DNA of 45,415 nt from Chloroflexota bacterium (GTDB lineage: Bacteria > Chloroflexota > Limnocylindria > Limnocylindrales > CSP1-4), in contig JAJYGH010000064.1 in the NCBI GenBank assembly GCA_021785175.1, positions 1 to 45,415 on the forward strand, written 5' to 3'. Numbering within the stretch: the first letter of the stretch is position 1; every line of letters starts with the position of its first letter. The position numbers were made by a program, and so were the translations under genes. The notes under the pieces are model-generated. The model saw nothing but the letters and a program-made list of their open reading frames with translations, did not search any database and was not told the origin of the DNA. Positions 37,514 to 45,288 of this stretch are shown piece by piece.

Positions 37514-38644
37514 ATGAGCGAGGACCGCGAGCCGGGGGCGCGCCCGGTGGGCGTGCCGCTCTGGTCGCCGGACGCGCGTCCCGCTCCATTCCCGGCCTCA
37601 CCGCCCCTCCCCGGCGTTCCCGTCCCATTGGAGGCCGATCCGCACGACCTGCGGGCCGATCCGCACGACCTGCGGGCCGATCCGCACGACCTGCGGGCCG
37701 ATCCGCACGACCTGCGGGCCGATCCGCACGACCTGCGGGCCGATCCGCACGACCTGCGGGCCGATCCGCACGAGCAGCTCTGCGACGCCCTCCGCGGCGT
37801 CCGTGCCGCCCTGCTCGACATGGACGGCGTCGTCGTGCTCAAGGGCCGGCCGATCGAGGGTGCCGGCCAGGCGATCGCCTCGCTCCGGGCGCGCGGCATC
37901 CCGTTCCGCTTCCTCACGAACAGCTCGCTCTGGAACCGCGACAGCCTGGCGGCGCGGCTGAGCGGCGCGGGCATCGGCGTGCGGGCAGACGAGATCGTGA
38001 CGGCGCTCTCGGCGAGCGCGGCGCTGGCTGCGCGTCGATGGCGCGACCGTCCGATCTATGTCCTCGCCGCGCCCGACGGCCTCCGCGAGTTCGACGGCCA
38101 GTGGCTCGTCGGCGACGATGAGGCTGCGCAACTCGGGCGCGACGCGCCGGCGCGCGTCGCCGCGGTCGTGGTCGGGGACGCGGGCCCGGGCTTCACGTAC
38201 GAGCGGCTGAACGCGGCGTTCCGGCTCGTCCGCGGCGGAGCCCGCCTCGTTGCCGTCCACCGCAACCGCTGGTGGCTCACGCCCGAGGGCGAAACGATCG
38301 ACTCCGGCGCGTTCGTCCGCGCGCTCGAGTACGCGTGCGGGCGCCGCTCGCTCCTCGTCGGCAAGCCGTCCCCGGCGTTCTTCTCGGAGGCGCTCGCGTC
38401 CCTGTGGCGCGCAGGCGGCACGGTTGCCGGGGACCCCGCGCTCGACCGTCGCGACATCCTCATGGTCGGGGACGACCTGCAGTCCGATATCGCCGCGGCC
38501 CGGCGCGTCGGGCTTCGCGCCGCGTTCGTCCTGTCCGGCAAGCACGGCCCGCGCGACCTCGACCTGGCGCGGCGCCGCGGCCGCCAGGGGCTGCCGGACG
38601 CCGTTGCGACTTCGCTCGCGGAGATCGTCGCCGCCCTCGGCTGA
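37514..38644 (+). CDS. HAD-IIA (NagD/AraL-like) phosphatase with an N-terminal heptapeptide repeat
   Basis: The catalytic part starts near residue 90: LLDMDGVVVLKG (nucleophile D102, D104), FLTNSSLWNRD (motif II), a C2 cap domain, and GKPSPAFF followed by ILMVGDDLQSDIAAARRVGLR (motifs III and IV). This is the HAD-IIA group, which dephosphorylates sugar phosphates, p-nitrophenyl phosphate or 2-phosphoglycolate. The first 90 residues are foreign to the family: a Pro-rich leader, then six exact copies of ADPHDLR (41-82) and one partial, encoded by a perfect 21-bp tandem repeat. The added segment is acidic/basic-alternating and His-rich. A start inside or after the repeat is possible, but no good site is visible there. 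Confidence 0.88.
   Translation: MSEDREPGARPVGVPLWSPDARPAPFPASPPLPGVPVPLEADPHDLRADPHDLRADPHDLRADPHDLRADPHDLRADPHDLRADPHEQLCDALRGVRAALLDMDGVVVLKGRPIEGAGQAIASLRARGIPFRFLTNSSLWNRDSLAARLSGAGIGVRADEIVTALSASAALAARRWRDRPIYVLAAPDGLREFDGQWLVGDDEAAQLGRDAPARVAAVVVGDAGPGFTYERLNAAFRLVRGGARLVAVHRNRWWLTPEGETIDSGAFVRALEYACGRRSLLVGKPSPAFFSEALASLWRAGGTVAGDPALDRRDILMVGDDLQSDIAAARRVGLRAAFVLSGKHGPRDLDLARRRGRQGLPDAVATSLAEIVAALG
37634..37772 (+). repeat. In-frame 21-bp minisatellite, six perfect copies plus 13 bp
   Basis: Units begin at 37634, 37655, 37676, 37697, 37718 and 37739 and are identical to the base; a seventh breaks off after 37772. Each encodes ADPHDLR. The array lies within the HAD-IIA gene, and because 21 is divisible by three, copy-number change keeps the frame. 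Confidence 0.97.
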
Positions 38645-38723
38645 CCGTCGCGGGCCGATCAGTGCCCGGGCCTGCCGGTGACCGCCCAGTCGCCCCGCCG
38701 TCGCTGGCGCCGATCATCGCCGC

Positions 38724-38729
38724 TAGACT
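38724..38729 (+). promoter_or_regulatory. -10 element (TAGACT) for the P5C dehydrogenase gene
   Basis: TAGACT lies 70 bp before the dehydrogenase ATG in the short gap after the HAD-IIA gene and reads toward it. No clear -35 is visible. Confidence 0.45.
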
Positions 38730-38798
38730 GGCCCTCGCCGCCCTGCGCGACGACGGCAGTCGTGCGGCGGCAATGCGCACGTTGACGAGGATATGGCG

Positions 38799-40376
38799 AT
38801 GACGAGCGCGGCCGAACCGCGGATCAAGGTCACCTACGCGACGCTGCGGAACGACAACGAGCAGCTGCACCGCGACTACGAGGCGGGCCTGGAGCGCGCG
38901 CGAGCCGAGCTCGGCCAGACGCACCCGCTGTACGTCGGCGGCCAGTCCCGGCAGGGCGAAGGCACGTACGAGGATCACTCCCCGATCGACGGGACGCTCG
39001 TCGGCCGTTTCGCCAAAGGCACCCGCCAGGATGTGCGGGACGCGATCGCCGCGGCGCGGGCCGCGTTCCCGGCGTGGAGCGGGCGGCCCTGGCAGGAGCG
39101 CGTGGCGCTGCTCCGCCGCGCGGCCGACATCATCAGCGAGCGCCAGATGGAGTTCTCGGCGCTCACGGCGATCGAGGTCGGCAAGAACCGGCTGGAAGCG
39201 CTGGGCGACGTCGAGGAAACGGCCGACTTGATCCGCTGGTACTGCGACCAGGTCGAGCAGCACGACGGCTTCGACCACCCGATGGGCAATCTCGGCGACG
39301 AGACGGTGCACACGCGCTCGGTGCTCAAGCCGTTCGGAGTGTGGGCCGTGATCGCACCGTTCAACTTCCCGGCGTCGCTGTTCGGCGGCCCGGCCGGCGG
39401 CGCGCTCGTGGCCGGCAATTGCGTCGTGCTCAAGCCAGCCTCGGACAGCAGCCTGATGGGCCTGAAGCTGTACGAGGCGTTCGTCGACGCGGGAATCCCG
39501 GGCGGCGTCGTGAACTTCGTGACGGGGCCCGGCTCGACGGTCGGGGCGGAGCTGGCGGAGAACCCGGGCGTCGATGGGTTGACGTTCACCGGCTCGTACG
39601 AGGTCGGGTTCGACCTGTACCGGCACTTCGCGAAGGACTTCCCGAAACCCGTCATCGTCGAGATGGGCGGCAAGAACCCCGCGATCGTGACCAAGTCGGC
39701 CGACCTCGAGGAGGCCGCCGAGGGCATCATGCGGTCAGCCTTCGGGTTCGGCGGGCAGAAGTGCTCCGCGTGCAGCCGCGTCTACGTTGAGCGCGAGGTC
39801 AAGGACGAGCTCGTCCGGCTGCTCGTCGACAAGACGAAGGCGATCTCGATCGGCGACCCGAACGACCGGCAGAACTGGCTCGGCCCGGTGGTGAACCAGG
39901 CGGCGGTCGACAAGTACGAGCAGGCAGTCGCGGAGGCACGCCGGGACGGCACGGTCGTGGTCGGCGGCGAGCGCCTGACCGGCGGCATCTACGACAAGGG
40001 CTACTACGTCGCGCCGACGATCGTCGACGGCCTGCCGTTCGACCACCGGCTGTTCCGCGAGGAGCTGTTCGTCCCGTTCGTCGTGGTCGGGACGGTCGAC
40101 TCGCTCGACCAGGCGATGGGGCTCGCGAACGACAACGTCTACGGGCTCACGGCGGGCTTCTACGGCGAGGACAAGTCCCAGATCGATGCGTTCCTGCGGG
40201 CGATCCAGGCGGGCGTCGTCTACGTGAACCGGCGTGCGGGCGCGACGACGGGTGCGTGGCCCGGCGTGCAGCCGTTCGGCGGCTGGAAGGGCTCCGGGAC
40301 GACGGGGAAGTCCGGGGGCGGCTTCTACTACGTGCAGCAGTACATGCACGAGCAGAGCCAGACGGTCATCGACTGA
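38799..40376 (+). CDS. pruA: L-glutamate gamma-semialdehyde (1-pyrroline-5-carboxylate) dehydrogenase
   Basis: This NAD(P)-dependent aldehyde dehydrogenase of 525 residues oxidises glutamate semialdehyde to glutamate, the last step of proline and ornithine degradation. Motifs are APFNFPASLFGGPAGGALVAGN (split: cofactor loop), LTFTGSYEVG, the general base in VEMGGKNPAIV, and the catalytic cysteine in FGGQKCSACSRVYV, the RocA/PruA form. The C-terminus YVNRRAGATTGAWPGVQPFGGWKGSG-type segment also fits P5C dehydrogenases rather than succinate semialdehyde enzymes. ATG 38799 has GAGG at better spacing than ATG 38793. Related catabolic genes follow beyond the repeat region. Confidence 0.92.
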   Translation: MTSAAEPRIKVTYATLRNDNEQLHRDYEAGLERARAELGQTHPLYVGGQSRQGEGTYEDHSPIDGTLVGRFAKGTRQDVRDAIAAARAAFPAWSGRPWQERVALLRRAADIISERQMEFSALTAIEVGKNRLEALGDVEETADLIRWYCDQVEQHDGFDHPMGNLGDETVHTRSVLKPFGVWAVIAPFNFPASLFGGPAGGALVAGNCVVLKPASDSSLMGLKLYEAFVDAGIPGGVVNFVTGPGSTVGAELAENPGVDGLTFTGSYEVGFDLYRHFAKDFPKPVIVEMGGKNPAIVTKSADLEEAAEGIMRSAFGFGGQKCSACSRVYVEREVKDELVRLLVDKTKAISIGDPNDRQNWLGPVVNQAAVDKYEQAVAEARRDGTVVVGGERLTGGIYDKGYYVAPTIVDGLPFDHRLFREELFVPFVVVGTVDSLDQAMGLANDNVYGLTAGFYGEDKSQIDAFLRAIQAGVVYVNRRAGATTGAWPGVQPFGGWKGSGTTGKSGGGFYYVQQYMHEQSQTVID

Positions 40377-40438
40377 GGGTCGACGGGGCGGCACGCCCCT
40401 GGCGACGGCACGCCCCCCGCGCCGGCATGTTCCTTGCG

Positions 40439-40610
40439 CCGGCACGCCCCTCGCGCCGCCGGCGGCCGCGCACCCTCGCCTCGCTTCAGCCGCTCCCGCG
40501 ACGGCACGCCGCCTCACCCACACGCCGGCACGCCCCTCGCGCCGCCGGCGGCCGCGCACCCTCGCCTCGCTTCAGCCGCTCCCGCGACGGCACGCCGCCT
40601 CACCCACACG
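40439..40610. repeat. Two perfect tandem copies of an 86-bp repeat
   Basis: Copy 1 (40439-40524) and copy 2 (40525-40610) appear identical. The unit is GC-rich and contains GGCACGCC twice; related GGCACGCCCC words also occur just upstream (40390-40430). Nothing in it looks coding. The whole gap from 40377 to 40738 holds only this array and unassigned sequence. Confidence 0.92.
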
Positions 40611-40738
40611 CGACGTCCGTAGGGGGTCCGGTCTCGCCGGGCACCCCTGCTTCATCGACCGCGCCTGAGCCCCGCCCGACCCGGCCAACACCGTCATCCG
40701 CAGGCCCGCTCTTCACTGGGCCGCCACCCTCGGCGCGG

Positions 40739-41488
40739 CTACCGTCGACGCCAGGCGAACACCCGAGTCGCCGCGACGTCGCACCACACGAGGCCCGGCC
40801 CGGTCGGCGGCTCGGCGGCCTCGGCCAGCCCGCGCGCCCAACCCGCCGAGGACGCGGGGAATCGCGCGGCGAACACCTCCGCGTAGCGCGCGACGAGCTC
40901 GCGGTTCCTGCGGCTTGCCCTCACGACCCAGCAGCCGCAGACCCTGTGGTCGCGATCGGGAAACATCCCGAGCGCCAGCGCGTCGAGGTCCACCAGCTTC
41001 CGGTCGAACGACCGTGCTGCCGCGCCGATGTCGCCGATCGTGTTCCAGCACTCGACGAGCACCAGCGTGGCGCTCGCGTCGTCGCGCAGGCACACGTCCG
41101 CGGAGCCGCCCCACGATGACGGTCGGGTCGGCATCTCCACCATGCGGCGGCGGCCCGACGCACGGGAGAGCCGGAGCACCAGTTCCTGGATCGCGAGGTG
41201 CCCCGCGTCGACCGGCTGCTCGTGCGGATCCCGTGACAGCCGCGCGAGGAACTGCACGTCGAGGGCAACCGCGAGGCGATGCCACGTCGCCAGCGACATC
41301 GAGCCCCCGCGCCCGCGCTCGAGTTCGCTGATCGTGGCTTGGGACGTCGCCGCCCGCCGCGCCAGTTCCGCCTGCGTCCAGCGCCGCCGCGTCCGGATCT
41401 CCCGCACCTGCCCACCGAGATCGGCAAGCTGCGCGCGCTCCCGCCGGGCCGCCTCGCTGAGCACGTGGCTCGTCCTGGGTCGTGCCAT
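40739..41488 (-). CDS. XRE-family HTH protein with a PD-(D/E)XK-like C-terminal domain
   Basis: The 249 residues contain an XRE helix-turn-helix (about 22-84: IRTRRRWTQAELARRAATSQATISELERGR split over the recognition helix) and a C-terminal alpha/beta domain. In the latter, ADVCLRD (D131) and LVLVECWN (E146-C-W148) are spaced like the D...ExK core of restriction-endonuclease-like folds, but the lysine is Trp. Such proteins are frequent in actinobacteria, and their function is not established; DNA binding is firm, nuclease activity is doubtful. The ATG at 41488 follows the conserved MARPRTSHVLSEAARRE; GGAGG is only 2-3 bases upstream. It lies alone between repeat arrays, so it may be accessory. 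Confidence 0.8.
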   Translation of the reverse strand: MARPRTSHVLSEAARRERAQLADLGGQVREIRTRRRWTQAELARRAATSQATISELERGRGGSMSLATWHRLAVALDVQFLARLSRDPHEQPVDAGHLAIQELVLRLSRASGRRRMVEMPTRPSSWGGSADVCLRDDASATLVLVECWNTIGDIGAAARSFDRKLVDLDALALGMFPDRDHRVCGCWVVRASRRNRELVARYAEVFAARFPASSAGWARGLAEAAEPPTGPGLVWCDVAATRVFAWRRR

Positions 41489-41934
41489 ATCCTCCACAGC
41501 ATTGCCGGAGGGGGTTACCGCACGATTAGCGGGAGCTTCGCCGGCAACTGACGCGCGCCTGCGGCCGAAGCCGTGGAGCAAGGCCGGGATCCCAGCGTCG
41601 TACGAGGCTGGAGCGTGCTCGGCGGGCGCGTCCGAAAGCGGTCCGCGAGCGGCCGCGACGCCGGTCAGTCGGGTGCACGTGGTCAGGCGTGGGGCTTCCG
41701 CCGCGCCACACCCCATCGGCATCAGCCTGGGGGATAACGGACGTCACATCGGGCGTCCGAGGGGCCACGTCGGCCCGAAACGGACCTGCAGCGGTGGAGG
41801 GCGGCCGGGCGGCGACGCCTCCCGGACCAGTGGAGCCCGCGGGTCGGAGATGGCACACCGGCTCGCTCCCTCGCCGTCGTCGCTGCGGCCTTCCTCGGTG
41901 TCGACCCCGCCCGCCCGCGCGGCCCCGCCCCGCC
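41489..41934. other. Non-coding accessory stretch, no supported gene
   Basis: About 450 bp upstream of the XRE gene contain only low-complexity open frames typical of high GC. Part of it (about 41900-41935) is a copy of sequence that recurs at about 42410-42445, showing that it took part in the local duplications. No promoter, RNA gene or intact transposase is visible. Confidence 0.5.
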
Positions 41935-41937
41935 GGC

Positions 41938-42039
41938 GTCGACCGGCTCCTCCACCACGCCCACGTCGTCCTGACCGAGGGCGCCAGCTACCGGCTCGCC
42001 GAGGCGACCGCGGGGAAGGGGGTCGTGCCGCTCGGCTGA
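41938..42039 (+). pseudogene. istB: 3' remnant of an IS21-family istB ATPase gene
   Basis: The last 33 codons read VDRLLHHAHVVLTEGASYR and then a short tail to TGA, which is the usual C-terminal end of IstB, the IS21 helper ATPase. All upstream domains (Walker motifs) are missing, so it cannot function. The fragment is followed immediately by IS21-style terminal repeats. Identification rests on this short but characteristic segment. Confidence 0.7.
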
Positions 42040-42424
42040 CCCCAACGGGAGATCAGCTGTCCGCCGGCGTGGAGATCACGTGTCCGCGAAGAGGGAGATC
42101 TCGTGTCCGCCCAGGAGGAAGTGCCGCTGTCCGTTGACACCTCGCCCCGCCGACGACGACGCGCAACGATGCGCACCCGCGCGCCACCACGCCCCGCCGG
42201 CGTCGACCCCGCCCGCGCGGGGAAGGGGGTCGTGCCGCTCGGCTGACCCACCACGGGAGATCGGCTGTCCGCCGGCGTGGAGATCACGTGTCCGCGGAGA
42301 GGGAGATCTCGTGTCCGCCCAGGAGGAAGTGCCGCTGTCCGTTGACACCTCGCCCCGCCGACGACGACGCGCAACGATGCGCACCCGCGCGCCACCACGC
42401 CCCGCCGGCGTCGACCCCGCCCGC
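42009..42424. repeat. Tandem duplication (207-208 bp) of the IS21 end
   Basis: Copy 1 (about 42009-42215) and copy 2 (about 42216-42424) both contain the last istB codons, the four 23-bp terminal repeats and about 75 bp of flank. They differ by a few substitutions and a one-base indel near 42042/42249. Copy 2's terminal repeats occupy 42256-42347. Confidence 0.9.
42048..42139 (+). repeat. Four contiguous 23-bp IS-terminal repeats
   Basis: Repeats start at 42048, 42071, 42094 and 42117, each with the core GGAGATCnnnTGTCCG (the last begins GGAAGTGCCGCTGTCCG). Multiple terminal repeats are the known binding sites of the IS21 transposase. The spacing is exactly 23 bp throughout. Confidence 0.88.
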
Positions 42425-42570
42425 CCGCGCGGCCCCGCCCCGCCGACGACGACGCGACACCCGCGCGCACCTGCGCGCGCAACCGAGGCACGCCCAGGTC
42501 GCAAGGCCCAGGCGTGAGCCGGCGATCTGCCGCAAACCGTCATCCGCTCGGTGCCTGCACGCCGGCGCGG

Positions 42571-42680
42571 GGCCCGAGCCCCTCGCGGCCCGCCGCCCCT
42601 CGCGGCCCGCCGCCCCTCGCGGCCCGCCGCCCCTCGCGGCCCGAGCCCCTCGCGGCCCGAGCCCCTCGCGGCACGCCGCC
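42571..42680. repeat. Six degenerate tandem copies of a 16-17 bp GC repeat
   Basis: The word CTCGCGG starts at 42582, 42599, 42616, 42633, 42649 and 42665, giving steps of 17, 17, 17, 16 and 16. The core GCCCCTCGCGGC resembles words in the 86-bp repeats near 40450. The array lies just before the aminotransferase promoter. Nothing else is visible between 42425 and 42570. Confidence 0.88.
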
Positions 42681-42685
42681 CCATG

Positions 42686-42691
42686 TACACT
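42686..42691 (+). promoter_or_regulatory. -10 element (TACACT) for the aminotransferase gene
   Basis: TACACT, preceded by TG (TGTACACT), lies just after the 16-17 bp repeat array and about 110 bp before the ATG. The -35 region would fall within the last repeat unit. Confidence 0.45.
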
Positions 42692-42802
42692 GGTCGGAGC
42701 ATCCAGCCTGCATAAGCCGTATGCATTCCCGCCCCCGGCGGCCGCATCCCGATCGAGGGCGACAGCGGCGCCCGCCCGGGCGCCACGCGCACGGAGCCGC
42801 CC

Positions 42803-44146
42803 ATGACCGAGCTCGCACGTCCGACCGCCAAGGCCAGCGTCGTCGAGGCCGGGCCGACGAACCAGGCACGTCCCGTCCCCGACATCGTCACCGAGCTGCC
42901 CGGCCCGCGCGCCCGCGAGCACATCGCCATCGACGAGCGCTACGTCACCCCGAGTCTGCCGCGGGCGTACAAGATCGTTCCGGTCCGCGGAGACGGCGTC
43001 GTCATCGAGGACATCGACGGCAACCGCTTCCTCGACTTCGCCGCCGGCATCGCGGTCAACTCGACCGGCCACGCGCACCCCGACGTCGTCGCGGCGATCA
43101 CCGAGCAGGCCGCCTCCCTTCTCCACTGCGCCAGCTCTGACTACTACCTCCCGGTGTACGCCGAGGTCGCTCGCGAGCTCGACCGCATCGCCCCCATCGA
43201 CACCCCGACGCGAACCTTCCTGTGCAACTCTGGGGCCGAGGCAGTCGAGGCGGCGATGAAGCTCGCCCGGCACCATACCGGCCGCCAGAACCTGGTGGCG
43301 TTCCTCGGCGCGTTCCACGGCCGGACGTACGGCGCGATGACATTGACCGGGTCGAAGGCCAAGTATCACGCCCACTACTCGCCGCTCCTGCCCGGCGTGT
43401 ACCACGTGCCGTACGGGAACGCCGGGCTCGACGAGCTCGAGCAGCGCGTATTCCGACGCCTCATGCCCGCGAGCGAGTTCGCGGCGGTCTTCGTCGAGCC
43501 CATCCAGGGCGAGGGCGGCTACGTGGTCCCCGAGCCGGACTTCCTGCCGCGACTTCGCGATCTGTGCGACCGGCACGGGATCCTGCTCGTCGACGACGAG
43601 ATCCAGTCGGGCATGGGACGCACCGGGCGGTGGTGGGCAATCCAGCACTGGGACGTCCAGCCGGACATCGTGCTGGCCGCGAAGGGGATCGCCTCCGGGC
43701 TGCCGCTCGGGGCGATGGTGGCGCGCTCCGAGCTGATGACGTGGCCTGCCGGCGCACACGGCTCGACCTTCGGGGGCAACCCGGTGAGCTGCGCGGCAGC
43801 GCTCGCCACGATCCGGCTCATCGAGGGCGTGTTCATGGCGAACGCGGCGGAGCGCGGCGCGCAGCTGCTCGATGGCATGCGCCCATTGGTGCGGCGCCAC
43901 GAGCGGATCGTGCGGGACGTGCGCGGGTTGGGGCTGATGATCGGCGTCGAGTTCGATTCGGCGGCAACGGCCGACGCGGTGCAGGAGGCGTGCTTCCAGC
44001 GCGGCCTGCTGGTGCTGACGGCCGGCGAGAACGTCGTGCGGATGTCCCCGGCGCTCAGCCTGACGCGCGAGGAGGCGACAATCGGGCTCGACCTGTTCGG
44101 GCAGGCGGTGGCGGCGGTCGACCGGGAGGTCCAGGCGGCCGACTGA
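42803..44146 (+). CDS. Class III PLP aminotransferase (4-aminobutyrate/acetylornithine type)
   Basis: This 447-residue PLP enzyme has GVVIEDIDGNRFLDFAAGIAVNSTGH (substrate pocket, split), FLCNSGAEAVEAAMKLAR (PLP phosphate), AFHGRTYGAMTLTGSK, VEPIQGEGGYVVPEPDFL, LVDDEIQSGMGRTG, and the Schiff-base lysine in VLAAKGIASGLPLGAM. The N-terminal TELPGPRAREHIAIDERYVTPSL-type region marks the acetyl ornithine aminotransferase family that includes many 4-aminobutyrate transaminases. With the upstream P5C dehydrogenase and downstream CoA-transferase, it suggests amino-acid catabolism. The exact substrate is not fixed. Confidence 0.92.
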   Translation: MTELARPTAKASVVEAGPTNQARPVPDIVTELPGPRAREHIAIDERYVTPSLPRAYKIVPVRGDGVVIEDIDGNRFLDFAAGIAVNSTGHAHPDVVAAITEQAASLLHCASSDYYLPVYAEVARELDRIAPIDTPTRTFLCNSGAEAVEAAMKLARHHTGRQNLVAFLGAFHGRTYGAMTLTGSKAKYHAHYSPLLPGVYHVPYGNAGLDELEQRVFRRLMPASEFAAVFVEPIQGEGGYVVPEPDFLPRLRDLCDRHGILLVDDEIQSGMGRTGRWWAIQHWDVQPDIVLAAKGIASGLPLGAMVARSELMTWPAGAHGSTFGGNPVSCAAALATIRLIEGVFMANAAERGAQLLDGMRPLVRRHERIVRDVRGLGLMIGVEFDSAATADAVQEACFQRGLLVLTAGENVVRMSPALSLTREEATIGLDLFGQAVAAVDREVQAAD

Positions 44147-44370
44147 TCGGGGACGACCAGCCCTGGGGACGGACGACTGGGCCGGTCGCTGACCGGGCGG
44201 CCGGCCGGACTGACCGACTCACGGACCGGCTGGCCGAGCGGCGACGAACCGACTGGCCGTCCAAGCCGGGCGGCGACGAACCGACCGCCTGGACGACAAC
44301 CGACACGACGGGCCGCTCGAGCCGGGCGGCGACAGTACCGGCGACGACGCGGTCAGGCGAAGGAGGGTTC
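44147..44370. other. Spacer with short interspersed repeats
   Basis: The 224-bp gap contains GCGGCGACGAACCGAC-like words twice (about 44237 and 44270) and CCGGGCGGCGAC twice. No gene is visible. AGGAGG at its end serves the CoA-transferase gene. Confidence 0.5.
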
Positions 44371-45288
44371 ATGGCGTCGAAGGTCGCGACGATGGCCGAC
44401 GCGATCCGCGAGTTCGTCCGCGACGGCGACACCGTCGCCATCGAGGGCTTCACGCACCTCATCGGGTTCGCGGCGGGGCACGAGATCATCCGCCAGCGGA
44501 AGCGCGACCTCACGCTCGCGCGCCTCACGCCCGACCTCGTCTACGACCAGATGGTTGGTGCCGGTGTCGCACGAAAGCTCATCTTCAGCTGGCTCGGCAA
44601 CCCGGGTGTCGGCGGCCTGCACGCCATCCGACGGCGCATCGAGTCGGCGGATCCCGCGCCGCTCGAGGTCGAGGAGTACAGCCACTTCGGCATGGTCTGC
44701 CGCTACGTGGCCGGCGCGTCGAACCTTCCGTTCTTCCCGCTCCGCTCCTACTACGAGACCGACCTGCCCGCAGCCAACCCGCTGATCCGCCCGATCCGCT
44801 CGCCATACGGCGACGAGACGGTGTATGCGGTGCCGCCGCTCCGGCCCGACGTGACGATCGTGCACGCACAGCGTGCCGACGCATCGGGGGACACGCAGGT
44901 CTGGGGGCTGCTCGGGTGCCAGAAAGAGGCCGCGTTCGCGGCCGACCGCGTGATCGTCGTCGTCGAGGAGCTGGTCGACGAATCGGTCATCCGGGCCGAC
45001 CCGAACCGGACGATCATCCCGGGGCTGCTCGTCGACGCCGTCGTGGTCGAGCCGTTCGGCGCCCACCCGTCATACGCGCAGGGTTACTACGACCGCGACA
45101 ACCGCTTCTATCTCGAGTGGGAGGCGATCAGCCGCGACCCGGCCGCGCTTGACGTGTGGCTCGACGAGTGGGTGTTCGGCGTGAGTGGCCGCGCGGAGTA
45201 CATGGCGAAGCTCGGCGAGGAGCGGGTCGCGTCACTGCGGCCGGAGCCAGCGCCGAGCCAGCCGGTCGACTACGGGGCGTACCGATGA
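44371..45288 (+). CDS. CoA-transferase subunit A (glutaconate CoA-transferase GctA-like)
   Basis: The 305-residue protein belongs to CoA-transferase family I, alpha subunit: FVRDGDTVAIEGFTHLIGFAAGHEIIRQ with the glycine-rich CoA loop, LVYDQMVGAGVARKLIFSWLGNPGVGGL, and VPPLRPDVTIVHAQRAD. It would transfer CoA between short acyl-CoAs and carboxylates; the beta subunit carries the catalytic Glu. Resemblance is strongest to glutaconate/3-oxoacid type subunits in uncultured Chloroflexota and Actinobacteria. AGGAGG four bases before the ATG sets the start. Its stop overlaps the next ATG (ATGA). Confidence 0.9.
   Translation: MASKVATMADAIREFVRDGDTVAIEGFTHLIGFAAGHEIIRQRKRDLTLARLTPDLVYDQMVGAGVARKLIFSWLGNPGVGGLHAIRRRIESADPAPLEVEEYSHFGMVCRYVAGASNLPFFPLRSYYETDLPAANPLIRPIRSPYGDETVYAVPPLRPDVTIVHAQRADASGDTQVWGLLGCQKEAAFAADRVIVVVEELVDESVIRADPNRTIIPGLLVDAVVVEPFGAHPSYAQGYYDRDNRFYLEWEAISRDPAALDVWLDEWVFGVSGRAEYMAKLGEERVASLRPEPAPSQPVDYGAYR

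Larger units (their letters stand above)
41938..42139 (+). mobile_element. IS21-family right-end remnant
   Basis: The istB tail is followed by four contiguous 23-bp repeats (42048-42139), the last ending TTGACA at 42139. On the opposite strand this reads TGTCAACGGACAGC, the TGT-starting terminus expected of IS21 elements. No istA or left end is found in the window. Confidence 0.7.

Noticed and set aside
37634-37772. CRISPR array
   Set aside because: The 21-bp units are directly adjacent with no spacers and are translated in frame; no cas genes are present.
40256-41119. Plus-strand frame through the 86-bp repeats
   Set aside because: It begins inside the P5C dehydrogenase gene, translates the repeats into RRHAPRAAGG-type low complexity, and runs antisense to the XRE gene.
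41526-41858. Minus-strand 110-codon frame upstream of the XRE gene
   Set aside because: It has low-complexity Arg/Pro/Ser composition, no Shine-Dalgarno and no recognisable domain, and overlaps the likely XRE promoter region.
42284-43900. Long minus-strand frame covering the aminotransferase and repeat array
   Set aside because: It is antisense to a PLP enzyme with all motifs intact; no domain is visible on the minus strand.
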